A stretch of 64,000 nucleotides of DNA from Ga0077555 sp963741565 (GTDB lineage: Bacteria > Pseudomonadota > Alphaproteobacteria > Rhizobiales > Hyphomicrobiaceae). The DNA lies in NCBI GenBank assembly GCA_963741565.1, contig CAVUIK010000012.1, positions 62,001-126,000 on the forward strand. The letters run 5' to 3'. Shown piece by piece: positions 44,249 through 53,294 of the stretch; the first letter of the stretch is position 1; the number at the start of each line of letters is the position of its first letter. The translations under genes were made by a program, and so were the position numbers. Below the pieces are notes generated by a model. That model made no database searches, was not told the DNA's origin, and saw only the letters and a list, made by a program, of their open reading frames with translations.

Positions 44249-44905
44249 ATGGCTCGCGCGAGCAGCAAACCCATCGAGCCGTCGCGCGATTGTTCGGGCT
44301 GTGGTCGGCTCGTCGCTTTCCGGCTCGATAATCGCCGAGCGGAGCCAGCCTGGCATAATTCCCCCGTCGCTTCGTTCGGATCGGCTGATGCGCGCCTCCT
44401 GATCGTCGGCTTGGCGCCAGGCCTGCGCGGCGCCAATCGAACCGGCAGGCCGTTCACCGGCGACTACGCGGGAGACCTCCTCTACGCAACGCTTCTTGAG
44501 ACGGGCTTCGCAACTGGCTCCTACATGGCTCGGCCTGATGATGGCCTGGAGCTGGTGGATTGTCGCATCACGAATTCGGTTCGATGCGTTCCCCCGCAGA
44601 ACAAGCCGACGCCCGCCGAGATTGCGACCTGCCGCCCCTATCTGGTGGCGACTATGGCGGGAATGCCGAAGCTCCGAACGATTTTGGCACTCGGCAGGAT
44701 CGCTCACGACTCCGTGCTGACCACTGTAGGCGCCCGGAAATCGCATTTCGCGTTCAAGCACGGTGCTCGCCACGCAGTCGGGGACGGAGTTGACCTCTTC
44801 GATAGCTATCATTGCTCCCGCTACAACACGAACACTGGCGTATTGACCCCAGAGATGTTCCGAGCGGTGCTCGCTGCGATCCGTGCCTCGTTTGCATCAA
44901 CATGA
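44249..44905 (+). CDS. Uracil-DNA glycosylase family protein, UDGb (family 5)-like
   Basis: Base-excision repair enzyme of 218 residues that removes uracil or other deaminated bases. The Fe-S cluster ligands are probably CSGCGR near residues 15-18, RCVPPQNKP near 115 and ATCRPY near 130. Motif 1 is LAPGLRGANRTGRPFTGDYAG with no catalytic Asp/Asn as in family 1, typical of UDGb. Motif 2 is SYHCSRYNTNTGVL near 190. It follows the NYN-domain gene by 17 nt. Confidence 0.88.
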   Translation: MARASSKPIEPSRDCSGCGRLVAFRLDNRRAEPAWHNSPVASFGSADARLLIVGLAPGLRGANRTGRPFTGDYAGDLLYATLLETGFATGSYMARPDDGLELVDCRITNSVRCVPPQNKPTPAEIATCRPYLVATMAGMPKLRTILALGRIAHDSVLTTVGARKSHFAFKHGARHAVGDGVDLFDSYHCSRYNTNTGVLTPEMFRAVLAAIRASFAST

Positions 44906-45007
44906 TAAAATGGCACCGCCGTTGTTTGAACAGTGTTGTGCCGATTCCGGAAAAATGATAAAGTTCAACCATAGATTGAAGAGTACATCTTCGTTGCGGA
45001 GCGTCAG

Positions 45008-46408
45008 ATGCGTTTTCCAATTCAGGCTCGCGGCCCGGAGAGCCTGGCGTCCAGCATCCATTTGAATCGAAGAAACATTTTATCCGCGGCAGCAGCTGCT
45101 GCGGCCGGTGCTCTGAGCGGCCCAGCCGTAGCTCAGCAGGTCGCGGCTGCTGCCCCACCCGACACACTGCATGGATCGATGAAGGCGTCCGCTGGCCGCC
45201 TTCGACCGACGTTTGTGAAAGATCTTTCCCAGATGGTCGACCTGAATACGACCAATCAGGGGGGAGCCTATTGGAATTTCCGCTCCTACATCACGCCGAT
45301 TGAGCAGTTCTTCGTTCGCAACGAGTTTGGCACACCGCGAGCCGAGCGCGAGCCACGGGTGGATCGTCGCACTTGGACGCTTGAAATTCACGGCAACGCA
45401 GTCGAGCGGCCGCTTGTGCTCACGTACGATGAGTTGCTGAAGATGCCGTCCCGGTCAGTGATCGCCACGATGGAATGCGCGGGTAACGGGCGGTCGCTCT
45501 ACTGGGAACAGCAGGGGATGACGACCGCGCCAACCGAAGTGAGTGGGACAGGCTGGGGCTTTGGAGGGATCGGGCAGGCCGAATGGCAGATCGTGCCGAT
45601 GAGCCATATTCTGGGCCTTGTCGGGCTGCGCAAGGACGCCAAGCAAGCGCTGTTCTGGTCGGGGGTCGACAACCGGGAAAACAAGCCCGGCGCCGCTGGC
45701 GACCGCGGCCGGCCGCTCCCCATCGATGTCTTGAAGTCGCTCGCCGATTTCTGTGGCCTGGCCTACAAAATGAACGGCCAGGACTTACCGGCAGATCATG
45801 GGGCGCCGGTGCGAATGGTCGTGCCGGGCTGGTGCGGTGCCGGCTCGACCAAGTGGATCACCGAGATCAAAATCGCGAGCCATAATTTCTGGGTTCCCCT
45901 GAATACGTTGGCGCACGTCAAGATCGGGCCTGACTACCCGCGGCCAACGGCCGAGGCGGGCGATGAATTCCGGTTTGCCACCCCAGATCGTATTCTTGGA
46001 CCTGCCGTTGAATGGTGTCCGCCCAAGTCGTTTCTGACCCTGCCACTCGTCATCGAGAAGCAGCCGAAGTTTCCCCACAATTACCCTTTGAAACCTGGCG
46101 AGTGGCCACGCCTGACGGCAGGCCCGCAATTGATGACCGGATTGGCCTCAGCACCGCGCTTCGGCGTTAAATCAGTCGAGTACCGCATTGATGGCGGACC
46201 CTGGCAAGGCGGGCGCTTGATGGGGCCGAACATGGGGCGGTTCACATGGGTCCGCTTCCAGTTTCCGTGGGTCGCGCCGGCTGGCCGCCACATGATCGAG
46301 ACGCGCGTAACCGATCTGCGAGGTAATGTTCAGCCGGAAACCGTGCCCTACAATAAAGGCGGTTTCGATTTCTGGGCGATCGCGAAATTCCACGTCGACG
46401 TTGTCTGA
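45008..46408 (+). CDS. Sulfite oxidase-type molybdopterin enzyme (SoxC/SorA-like)
   Basis: Periplasmic molybdoenzyme of 466 residues. The start ATG 45008 has GCGGAG upstream. A twin-arginine-like leader (LNRRNILSAAAAAAAGAL) is followed by AVAQQ. The cofactor-binding cysteine is in IATMECAGNGRSLYWE near residue 157. Further features are GTGWGFGGIGQAEWQ, PADHGAPVRMVVPGWCGAGS and the C-terminal dimerisation domain (VEYRIDGGPWQG). The usual cytochrome c partner (SorB or SoxD) is not adjacent. A 200-nt gap separates it from the SUMF1-like gene. Confidence 0.9.
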   Translation: MRFPIQARGPESLASSIHLNRRNILSAAAAAAAGALSGPAVAQQVAAAAPPDTLHGSMKASAGRLRPTFVKDLSQMVDLNTTNQGGAYWNFRSYITPIEQFFVRNEFGTPRAEREPRVDRRTWTLEIHGNAVERPLVLTYDELLKMPSRSVIATMECAGNGRSLYWEQQGMTTAPTEVSGTGWGFGGIGQAEWQIVPMSHILGLVGLRKDAKQALFWSGVDNRENKPGAAGDRGRPLPIDVLKSLADFCGLAYKMNGQDLPADHGAPVRMVVPGWCGAGSTKWITEIKIASHNFWVPLNTLAHVKIGPDYPRPTAEAGDEFRFATPDRILGPAVEWCPPKSFLTLPLVIEKQPKFPHNYPLKPGEWPRLTAGPQLMTGLASAPRFGVKSVEYRIDGGPWQGGRLMGPNMGRFTWVRFQFPWVAPAGRHMIETRVTDLRGNVQPETVPYNKGGFDFWAIAKFHVDVV

Positions 46409-46608
46409 CGTTCCGCCGTTGGATTCACCCTGTTTCATAACGTTGTCCGCGGGTTTCCGCGGTAATTGGCGATGTCGGCCCGGACGCGATCGCCATTTGG
46501 CATGTCGGGTGCTTGAGGCAGCGTGAAGGTGTATCGCGCGTAGTGACAAGGCGCTCTGGCTGTCTCATTCCGGAGCGATCCACCCTCGCCACCGCCGAGG
46601 GATGCGCC

Positions 46609-47679
46609 GTGCACATGTTTACGTTTTCGGAGTTGATCGCGATCGCGCTGTACTTGGCGACGCTTGGCTTTGTCTTCGTCGTCTACCGAGCGCCCGCCGG
46701 ATGGTTCCGCTCACTGATGGGTGCCGCGGCGATAGCCACGGGCTTGCTGGCGAGCGCAGCCGTCGTTGGCAGCTATACCGGGCAAGCCGAAGCCTGGTTC
46801 GATCCCCGACAACCCGCTCCGGTGAAGCGCCCGGGCGAGGGGCCCCTACCGGATGCGCCAAAGGCTGTTCCGGTGCCGCCGAAGCCTTCCAAAAGCTTGC
46901 CGGCATCGACCAACAGCGCGGCGTTGACGCCGACGCCGAAATCGACGCTCGCCGGTCCTGACGGCACAGCCTTCCGTGATTGCGCTGAATGTCCCGAGAT
47001 GGTTACGATTCCGGCTGGTCCGTTTCCGATAGGCGCGCTGGCGAGCGATGGTGATGCTCGGCCGACCGAGCAACCGCACCGAATGGCCGAAATTACCAAG
47101 CGCTACGCTATCGGGCGCTACGAAGTGACCGTGGCCCAGTACGCGGCCTATGCGAATGCGACGCGACGTCCGGTTCCAACGTGCCTCGACAAGCCGCAGA
47201 CCGAGCCCAGGCTGCCGATCCAGTGTGTGACCTGGAGTGAGGCGCGGGCCTATGCGCTTTGGCTCGCGGTACGGACGGAGGCTCGGTATCGTCTGCCCAG
47301 TGAGGCGGAATGGGAGCGGGCTGCGCGCGGGGGCAAGCCGACACGCTATGCAGCGGGAAGCACGCTTCCCGCGAAGGCTGCGAATATCGGCGGCGGGGAA
47401 GGCGCCCGTGCCGTTGGCTCATTTGCATCCAATCCATTTGGCCTTTTCGACATGATGGGGAATGTCGCCGAGCACGTCACAGACTGCTGGGAGCCACATC
47501 ACGACAACACGCCGGCGGATGGCCGGCCTCTGGATGCGCGGCCATGCCCGAAGCGGACGGTGAAAGATGGCTATTGGGCGGAAGATGCGAAATGGGCCCG
47601 CGTATCAGCGCGACGCGCGATCGATCCGGCGAAAGGCCTTCGTGGCGTTGGCTTCCGGGTCATGCGCGAGTTGAATTGA
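46609..47679 (+). CDS. SUMF1/FGE-like domain protein with N-terminal membrane anchor
   Basis: Protein of about 356 residues. The GTG at 46609 has GAGGG upstream; an ATG follows at 46615. An N-terminal membrane segment (LIAIALYLATLGFVFVVY) and a second (LMGAAAIATGLLASAAVVG) precede a Pro-rich linker. The sulfatase-modifying-factor fold is recognised by MVTIPAGPFPIGAL, YAIGRYEVTVAQYAAYANAT, YRLPSEAEWERAARGG, NPFGLFDMMGNVAEHVTD and GLRGVGFRVMREL. The cysteine pair near the C-terminus of true formylglycine-generating enzymes is absent; the corresponding region reads ARVSARRAID. It is therefore probably not an FGE. No sulfatase gene is nearby. Confidence 0.85.
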   Translation: MHMFTFSELIAIALYLATLGFVFVVYRAPAGWFRSLMGAAAIATGLLASAAVVGSYTGQAEAWFDPRQPAPVKRPGEGPLPDAPKAVPVPPKPSKSLPASTNSAALTPTPKSTLAGPDGTAFRDCAECPEMVTIPAGPFPIGALASDGDARPTEQPHRMAEITKRYAIGRYEVTVAQYAAYANATRRPVPTCLDKPQTEPRLPIQCVTWSEARAYALWLAVRTEARYRLPSEAEWERAARGGKPTRYAAGSTLPAKAANIGGGEGARAVGSFASNPFGLFDMMGNVAEHVTDCWEPHHDNTPADGRPLDARPCPKRTVKDGYWAEDAKWARVSARRAIDPAKGLRGVGFRVMRELN

Positions 47680-47724
47680 CTGAGGTTCGATCACGCGCTC
47701 GGCAGCGCCGGGTCGCGGCGTGGT

Positions 47725-48318
47725 TCAGCGATTCAAGACCGCGACCAAGGCCTTCACGTTGCCGCCGTTCTCGGCAATGTGGTTCTCGAACAGCTTCTTC
47801 ATGAACGGCGTCATCCAGAAGCCGTAGACCATGGCGTCGCGGACACGGTACGTCGTTCCGAATTTTGTCAGAAGCCACCGCACATCGTAGGTCTGGCCGT
47901 CCTTCAATGTGATCTGAGTGTCGACCATCAGGCCGGCTCCACCCTGGACGCTCGACAGAACTTTGTAGCCGGCCAACGGATACTTCGGCGATTCCTGCGC
48001 GGCATAGCGACCAATGAAACGCGCCATGCCGTTGATGTAGTTGGTGCGGTCCTCGGGGGCCAGCTTGCCACGGTAGCTGCCAAGTGCAAAATTTCCGATA
48101 TAGCCCGTATCGGCATAGCGATGGACGACGCTGGCAATCAAATCGGGGGACTTTGATCGCGTTGCGGCAAGCAGTTCCCGTGCAACCCTTTCCATGAAGG
48201 CGACGGCGGGATCCGAGGCGCGGGCGCTGGGGACCTGGATCGGTATGATCGCCAAGACGATGGTAAGTGTTGCAATCCAAAGGCCGTGCATGCCCCGACG
48301 CGCTATGGCACTTGTCAT
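47725..48318 (-). CDS. MlaC/Ttg2D-like phospholipid-binding protein
   Basis: Exported protein of about 197 residues. The start ATG 48316-48318 follows GAGGG; the signal peptide is LWIATLTIVLAIIPIQVPSARA. The MlaC features are RVARELLAATRSKSPDLIAS, GNFALGSYRGKL, GLMVDTQITLKDGQTYDVRW and DAMVYGFWMTPFMKKLFENHI. MlaC shuttles phospholipids between the outer and inner membranes. The mlaFED genes are not adjacent, so this is an unlinked copy. Confidence 0.83.
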   Translation of the reverse strand: MTSAIARRGMHGLWIATLTIVLAIIPIQVPSARASDPAVAFMERVARELLAATRSKSPDLIASVVHRYADTGYIGNFALGSYRGKLAPEDRTNYINGMARFIGRYAAQESPKYPLAGYKVLSSVQGGAGLMVDTQITLKDGQTYDVRWLLTKFGTTYRVRDAMVYGFWMTPFMKKLFENHIAENGGNVKALVAVLNR

Positions 48319-48487
48319 TCTATCCCTCGTCACGCTCGTGCGTCCCTTCGCCAGCCACTACCGTAGCTGAGCGCAATGGATCACAGGTCATCTATCCCGT
48401 CAAAGTCTCGCCGGCTGGCACTACAGAGATGACCTAATCGAGCAACATGGGCAGCTCTGTGGCAAGTCAGCAGATCCCGAACGGAAA

Positions 48488-48514
48488 GAGGGCTGCGCCT
48501 GGGGCGCAACCCTC
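48488..48514 (-). terminator. Terminator of the PRC-barrel-like gene
   Basis: A 12-bp stem (GAGGGTTGCGCC / GGCGCAGCCCTC on the minus strand, with one G-U pair) and a 3-nt loop, followed by TTTCCGTT, lies 35 nt after the stop at 48549. Confidence 0.6.
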
Positions 48515-48548
48515 TCGAACCTGTCCAAACCAAACCGTGGAGCCTGAT

Positions 48549-49034
48549 TTATTGCGTGAGCTTCTCGATCTGCTCCGCGCTCAGCAGCAGGACGACACGT
48601 TGGCCGCTTCGCTCGATTGTTTCCCCGTCGACCTTCAAGGTCTTGGAGCCGAGTCCGAGAAAGCCACCTGTGCTGATCTCGACACCTTTGACCTGGCCGT
48701 TGGGCAAACGGTCGACCTTGGCAACGCTTCCGATACGCTTGCCTTGCCGGTCAACGACCGCTAGCCCCGTCAGGTCGCCGGCTTGTGCGGCCGCATCGGG
48801 TCTCGGGCCGGCGTCGGATTTGGCTCCAGGCGCAATTGGCGGATTGCTCGGGCTCGCAGCTGGTGGGACAGGCCGGGATGGCTGGTTTGCCGGAATCTCG
48901 GATTTGGGTGTGTCGACCGCTGGGGCCTGCGCATTGGCGGCGGTGAGCACGCCCATCAAGGCCGCCGTCATGAGTGCCGCGGCGCCAGCCAGGATCGCTT
49001 GTCGCGTTGTGCGGTTGAGGTTTCGATCGTTCAT
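48549..49034 (-). CDS. Secreted PRC-barrel-like protein
   Basis: Exported protein of 161 residues. The start ATG 49032-49034; the signal peptide is ILAGAAALMTAALMGVLTAANA. A Pro-rich linker (SRPVPPAASPSNPPIAPG) follows, then a short PRC-barrel-like domain: LTGLAVVDRQGKRIGSVAKV, VKGVEISTGGFLGLGSKTLK and VVLLLSAEQIEKL. Such domains are common in small secreted rhizobial proteins of unknown role. A 213-nt upstream gap precedes the next minus-strand gene. Confidence 0.78.
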   Translation of the reverse strand: MNDRNLNRTTRQAILAGAAALMTAALMGVLTAANAQAPAVDTPKSEIPANQPSRPVPPAASPSNPPIAPGAKSDAGPRPDAAAQAGDLTGLAVVDRQGKRIGSVAKVDRLPNGQVKGVEISTGGFLGLGSKTLKVDGETIERSGQRVVLLLSAEQIEKLTQ

Positions 49035-49246
49035 GTGTTCGACTCCTATGTTTGCCCCGACGCTGGGGCCCCGCGACGGAGCCAAGCAGGTGCTTCGCCA
49101 ACAGGTACAAGGGAGGTAGGCGCACAAAACTGAGTTTAAACCCTTGAAAATGCGGAAAGCGATCCCAACGCGAGCCGGTGCTCGGAGTGAGTAGAATAGG
49201 GCGCAGTGGAGCATTGGCAGTTGAGACTGGCGGTGCCCCGGCCAAG

Positions 49247-49873
49247 TCAGGCGCGAGCTAGCCCAAGACCCAGAGCAGGAACTTCTCGCGACGAGCGTGC
49301 GTAAAGGCTCTTGGCCGGCACTTCTGGGAGGCCCAGCAACGCCTTGGTCGCGTCGATCGTCGCCTGGGGCATTCGGTCAGCAACGGCAACTAAAAGGCAT
49401 TTCGCTGGATCTGGATTGACCAGCACAAGCTCATGGCGCAACCCGGACATCGTCGCCCGGACATGATGTGCGACACCCTGATATGAGGCGAGTGGGGCAT
49501 TCCAAGTTGTCGATCCGAACAGGCCCTTCTGTTCAACCGTCACGGTCGCATCGGCAATCGTTATCCGAGCTTTTGCGCCCAGCCGCCCGACGATCCGCTT
49601 CAGCGGGTAGACGAACAATGCCGTCCAAATCAGCAGCCCGGCGAAGATCTGGACTGCAGCGAACGGATGATTGGAGATGGCAGTCAGCGTCGAAGGCTCG
49701 GCGACGGCTTGGGCGGCAAGCATCGTCAATGGCAAGGCCAAGCCGCCAATGGCGGGTGTCAGCATCAAGATCGACAGCCAAGCGGATGCGCGAGAGGCAG
49801 AAAGCTCCAGGACGAGGGGGAGCGCATGGAATGGAGCCGCCGGAGAGACGGCGTCATACTTAGTGAGCGACAT
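49247..49873 (-). CDS. Hypothetical membrane protein
   Basis: Protein of 208 residues, not recognised. The start ATG at 49871-49873 gives MSLTKYDAVSPAAPFHALPL. Two membrane helices are seen (SILMLTPAIGGLALPLTMLAAQ and FAAVQIFAGLLIWTALFVYPL). A soluble C-terminal part follows with ARITIADATVTVEQKGLFGS and YQGVAHHVRATMSGLRHELVLVNP, which looks like a PH-like or bPH fold. It is transcribed away from the ArsR-metF operon. Confidence 0.7.
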   Translation of the reverse strand: MSLTKYDAVSPAAPFHALPLVLELSASRASAWLSILMLTPAIGGLALPLTMLAAQAVAEPSTLTAISNHPFAAVQIFAGLLIWTALFVYPLKRIVGRLGAKARITIADATVTVEQKGLFGSTTWNAPLASYQGVAHHVRATMSGLRHELVLVNPDPAKCLLVAVADRMPQATIDATKALLGLPEVPAKSLYARSSREVPALGLGLARA

Positions 49874-50030
49874 TAGGAAGATCCCCGCGGAACTCGGACA
49901 GCGGCACATTATGGGAGTGTGGTTACCGCAGTCCTAACGTTGAGGCGTGGAACTATCCGCACCCATCTCATTCGTCCAATTTGAACGCCGGATCTGGTTA
50001 ATCTGGTCGCCCCTATGTGGCGCCCAACTC

Positions 50031-50057
50031 TTGACATATAAATATATCCTTATATGT
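50031..50057 (+). promoter_or_regulatory. Perfect dyad overlapping a TTGACA box, probable operator of the ArsR-metF operon
   Basis: ACATATAA at 50034-50041 and TTATATGT at 50050-50057 form a perfect inverted repeat with an 8-nt AT-rich spacer. TTGACA at 50031-50036 overlaps the left arm. The dyad lies 22 nt before the GTG start of the regulator gene. Position and symmetry fit an autoregulatory site for the ArsR-type protein encoded next. Confidence 0.65.
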
Positions 50058-50078
50058 GAAGACACGCGGAGGCGAGAC

Positions 50079-51083
50079 GTGCTCGATCAGAGAACAGCGG
50101 TGGCTATGTTGAAGGCGGCGGCGGAACCAACCCGCATGCGCCTGCTTGTGCTGCTGATGAACGGCGAGCTGAACGTCAAGGATCTGACGCGTATCCTCGG
50201 CCAGAGCCAACCGCGGATCAGCCGCCACCTGAAGCTTATGGTGGAAGCCGGTTTGATTGAGCGGATTGCTGATGGCAGTTGGGCATACTTCCAGATCGAT
50301 GATCGCCCGCCCGGCGATGCTTTGGTGCGTGGCCTCTTGGAGGCGATCGATCCTGCCGATCCGATCCTCGTTCGCGACCGTGCGCGCGCGGACGCGGCCA
50401 AACGGGAACGAGAAACCGTGGCACAGGACTACTTCCGCATGCACGCCGCGGAATGGGACCGGATCCGCGCTCTCCACATCACGGAAAACGAGGTCGAAGC
50501 TGCGGTTCTGGACGCGGTTGGGCCAGGACCATTGGGATTGCTCGTCGATCTGGGAACGGGTACGGGCCGGGTGCTTGAGCTGTTGCGGCACATCTACAGC
50601 CGTGGTCTCGGCTTCGATATCAATCATTCGATGCTGGCCTATGCGCGCGGCAAGCTCGAAGTCGCCGGTCTGACGCACGCGAGTCTTCGCCACGGGGATC
50701 TTTATGACGTGGCGCTGGCCGACGGCACGGCCGATGCCGTCGTCATGCACCAGGTGCTGCATTTCTTGGCAGAACCTGTGATGGCGGTGCGCGAAGCGGC
50801 CCGCATCTTGAGACCGGGTGGACGGCTCGTGATCGTTGATTTCGCGCCGCACAACATGGAATTTCTGCGCGATACGTTTGCCCACGAGCGCCTGGGGTTC
50901 GCGAAGCCGCAAATGGCGCAATGGCTCACAGAGGCGGGCCTCGATGTGATCGCCGTGCGCGATCTCGAGCCGTCGATCAATTCCGACGATGGCAAGCTGA
51001 CGGTGACGGTCTGGACCGCGCGGCGCTCGCAGGGCGCGCTCGCTGATCGCATCGCTGACATCAAAAACAAGGTGGAGGTATGA
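50079..51083 (+). CDS. ArsR-family regulator fused to a SAM-dependent methyltransferase domain
   Basis: Predicted regulator of 334 residues. The GTG at 50079 has GCGGAGGC upstream. The N-terminal winged helix has PTRMRLLVLLMNGELNVKDL and GQSQPRISRHLKLMVEAGL, the recognition helix. From about residue 115 a class I methyltransferase fold follows: LGLLVDLGTGTGRVLELLRH (SAM motif I), GDLYDVALADGTADAVVMHQ and ARILRPGGRLVIVDFAP. It overlaps metF by four bases and precedes the methionine synthase genes, so it probably senses SAM or SAH and controls the methionine cycle, as SahR-type regulators do. Whether the fused domain still methylates is unknown. Confidence 0.9.
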   Translation: MLDQRTAVAMLKAAAEPTRMRLLVLLMNGELNVKDLTRILGQSQPRISRHLKLMVEAGLIERIADGSWAYFQIDDRPPGDALVRGLLEAIDPADPILVRDRARADAAKRERETVAQDYFRMHAAEWDRIRALHITENEVEAAVLDAVGPGPLGLLVDLGTGTGRVLELLRHIYSRGLGFDINHSMLAYARGKLEVAGLTHASLRHGDLYDVALADGTADAVVMHQVLHFLAEPVMAVREAARILRPGGRLVIVDFAPHNMEFLRDTFAHERLGFAKPQMAQWLTEAGLDVIAVRDLEPSINSDDGKLTVTVWTARRSQGALADRIADIKNKVEV

Positions 51084-52006
51084 GCATGGCCGAGAAACTG
51101 GAACGCGGCAGCCGCATCGTCGGCACTGGCGATATCGAGGTGTCGTTCGAATTTTTCCCGCCGAAGACCGAGAAAATGGAAGAGGCGTTGTGGACGGCCG
51201 TGAGCCGATTGGAGCCGCTGGCGCCGTCGTTTGTCTCGGTGACGTACGGAGCCGGCGGATCGACACGCGAGCGCACGCATAATACGGTTGCCCGCCTCGT
51301 ACGCGAAACGGTGCTGCGTCCGGCGGCACACCTGACCTGTGTCAACGCCACCAAGGCCGAGGTCGACGAGGTCGTGCGCGGGTATCATGCCGCTGGCATT
51401 CGCCACATCGTGGCATTGCGCGGGGACCCGCCGGCTGGCGTTGGTACGCGATATACGCCGCACCCCGGTGGCTATGCCCAGGCTGCCGATCTGGTTGCCG
51501 GTATCAAGCGGATCGGCAATTTCGAGGTATCCGTTGGCGGCTATCCCGAGAAGCATCCGGAGAGCTCCACATTCGACGCCGACATCGACTATTTGAAGGC
51601 GAAGGTAGATGCCGGCGCGGATCGGATCATCACGCAGTTCTTCTTCGACAATGCGCATTATCTGCGTTTTCTCGAGCGCGTGCGGGCCCGCGGTATTTGG
51701 TGCCCGGTGCTGCCGGGCATCGTGCCGATCCACAATTTCAAGCAGGTCTCGGGCTTCGCCGGAAAGACCGGTGCGACCGTGCCGGCGTGGCTGGCGCGCC
51801 GCTTCGATGGGCTTGATGAAGACCCGCAGACGACACATCTCGTGGCGGCGGCCGCCGCCGCCGAACAGGTGCTCGATCTGGTCGACGCGGGGGTTCGCCA
51901 GTTCCACTTCTACACGCTGAACCGCGCCGATCTCGTCTATGCCATCTGCCATCTGCTGGGGCTGCGCGGCAAGGCGAAGGCGCCGGCTGTTGGGGCTGCC
52001 GCCTGA
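51080..52006 (+). CDS. metF: 5,10-methylenetetrahydrofolate reductase
   Basis: Flavoenzyme of 308 residues that makes 5-methyl-THF for methionine synthase. Signature segments are SFEFFPPKTEKMEEAL near residue 22, FVSVTYGAGGSTRERT, AHLTCVNATKAEVDE, IVALRGDPPAG, DRIITQFFFDNAHYL and a C-terminal QFHFYTLNRADLVY. The ATG at 51080 overlaps the regulator's stop (ATGA), so the two are translationally coupled. A GC hairpin lies just after its stop at 52013-52036 but has no T run, so read-through to the methionine synthase genes is plausible. Confidence 0.97.
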   Translation: MSMAEKLERGSRIVGTGDIEVSFEFFPPKTEKMEEALWTAVSRLEPLAPSFVSVTYGAGGSTRERTHNTVARLVRETVLRPAAHLTCVNATKAEVDEVVRGYHAAGIRHIVALRGDPPAGVGTRYTPHPGGYAQAADLVAGIKRIGNFEVSVGGYPEKHPESSTFDADIDYLKAKVDAGADRIITQFFFDNAHYLRFLERVRARGIWCPVLPGIVPIHNFKQVSGFAGKTGATVPAWLARRFDGLDEDPQTTHLVAAAAAAEQVLDLVDAGVRQFHFYTLNRADLVYAICHLLGLRGKAKAPAVGAAA

Positions 52007-52143
52007 AAGCAAAACGTCCGGCATTCGGCCGGGCGTCTCGAACCAGAGCTACGTGATTAGGCGAAACGTTCGAGAGCGGCTGCAATCATTTGTCCAAACC
52101 AGATTGAGCAAAGTCATCAGAGATGTCGGAGAGTGCAAGAGAA

Positions 52144-53229
52144 ATGGCCAAGTCCAACAAGATACCGAAGCGCGATGCGAATTCAGCAGCTGCGCTGCGC
52201 GCGGCTGCCGAAGCGCGCATCCTGATCATCGACGGAGCCATGGGCACGATGATCCAGCGGCACAAGTTCGAGGAAGCCGACTATCGCGGCAAGCGCTTCA
52301 AGGATTGGACCCGCGACGTCAAGGGCAACAATGATCTTCTCGTCCTGACACAACCGAAGATCATTCAGGACATTCACGAGCAGTATCTGGCCGCAGGCGC
52401 CGACATTCTCGAGACCAATACCTTCAACGCTCAAGTCATCTCCATGGCCGACTACGGCATGGAGGAGTTGGCATACGAGATCAATGTCGCTGCCGCCAAA
52501 CTCGCGCGCGCCGCGTGCGACAAGTACACGAAGAAGTCGCCGGACAAGCCGCGGTTTGTCGCGGGCGCCGTCGGGCCAACCAATCGCACAGCCTCAATTT
52601 CGCCGGACGTCAACGATCCGGCATTCCGCAACGTGTCGTTCGACGAGTTGCGCGAGGCCTACAAGGCCCAGGTCAAAGGTCTGATCGAAGGCGGCTCGGA
52701 CATCATCCTGATCGAGACGATCTTCGACACGTTGAACGCAAAGGCGGCCGGTGTCGCGACGCTCGAGGCCTTCGACGACACCGGCGTGACGTTGCCGATC
52801 ATGATCTCCGGCACTATTACGGATCGCTCGGGGCGCACGCTTTCGGGCCAGACGCCGACTGCGTTCTGGTATTCAATGCGCCATCTGCGGCCGTTTTCCA
52901 TCGGCCTCAACTGTGCGCTCGGCGCCGACCTGATGCGCCCGCATCTGGCTGAGTTGTCGGGTGTCGCCGATACCTTCCTCTCGGCATATCCGAACGCCGG
53001 TCTACCCAACGCCATGGGCGAGTACGACGAGACCCCCCACGACATGGCCTGCCAGATCGAGCCTTGGGCCAAGGAGGGCATGCTCAATATCGTCGGGGGC
53101 TGCTGCGGCTCGACACCGGAACACATCGCCCACATCGCCGAGCACGTTTCCAAGTACAAGCCACGGCCGATCCCGGAGATCGCGCCGAAGATGCGCCTCT
53201 CCGGCCTTGAAGCCTTCGTGGCGGGATAG
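52144..53229 (+). CDS. Methionine synthase, separate homocysteine-binding module
   Basis: Protein of about 361 residues, matching only the N-terminal domain of MetH. It starts RILIIDGAMGTMIQRHKFEE and includes ETNTFNAQVISMADYG and GAVGPTNRTASISPDV. The zinc-binding cysteines are in SIGLNCALGADLM near residue 258 and NIVGGCCGSTPEH near 321. It ends KMRLSGLEAFVAG, the linker normally leading into the pterin domain, and then stops. The next gene supplies the rest after 65 nt. ATG 52144 has GGAGAG ten bases upstream; an ATG at 52123 is an alternative. The two polypeptides probably act together as one enzyme. Confidence 0.92.
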   Translation: MAKSNKIPKRDANSAAALRAAAEARILIIDGAMGTMIQRHKFEEADYRGKRFKDWTRDVKGNNDLLVLTQPKIIQDIHEQYLAAGADILETNTFNAQVISMADYGMEELAYEINVAAAKLARAACDKYTKKSPDKPRFVAGAVGPTNRTASISPDVNDPAFRNVSFDELREAYKAQVKGLIEGGSDIILIETIFDTLNAKAAGVATLEAFDDTGVTLPIMISGTITDRSGRTLSGQTPTAFWYSMRHLRPFSIGLNCALGADLMRPHLAELSGVADTFLSAYPNAGLPNAMGEYDETPHDMACQIEPWAKEGMLNIVGGCCGSTPEHIAHIAEHVSKYKPRPIPEIAPKMRLSGLEAFVAG

Positions 53230-53294
53230 ACACCAATTCGCTCCCTGGGACCATTTTGCCTGATCGCCCTTTACACCGAGCTCGAGAACCAATC

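Noticed and set aside
47715..47735. Third copy of the TTCAG direct-repeat element
   Set aside because: A GGTTCAG followed by ATTCAAG lies over the stop codon of the MlaC-like gene, lacks the downstream TCTGTGC box and is not in a promoter position.
50702..52024. 440-codon open frame antisense to the regulator and metF
   Set aside because: No domain, no ribosome site, and fully opposite two well-supported genes.
52007..52143. SAM-II or other SAM/SAH riboswitch between metF and the methionine synthase genes
   Set aside because: A 9-bp GC hairpin at 52013-52036 is present, but I could not find the pseudoknot or the conserved loop bases of known SAM or SAH riboswitches; an operator dyad upstream of the operon explains regulation better.
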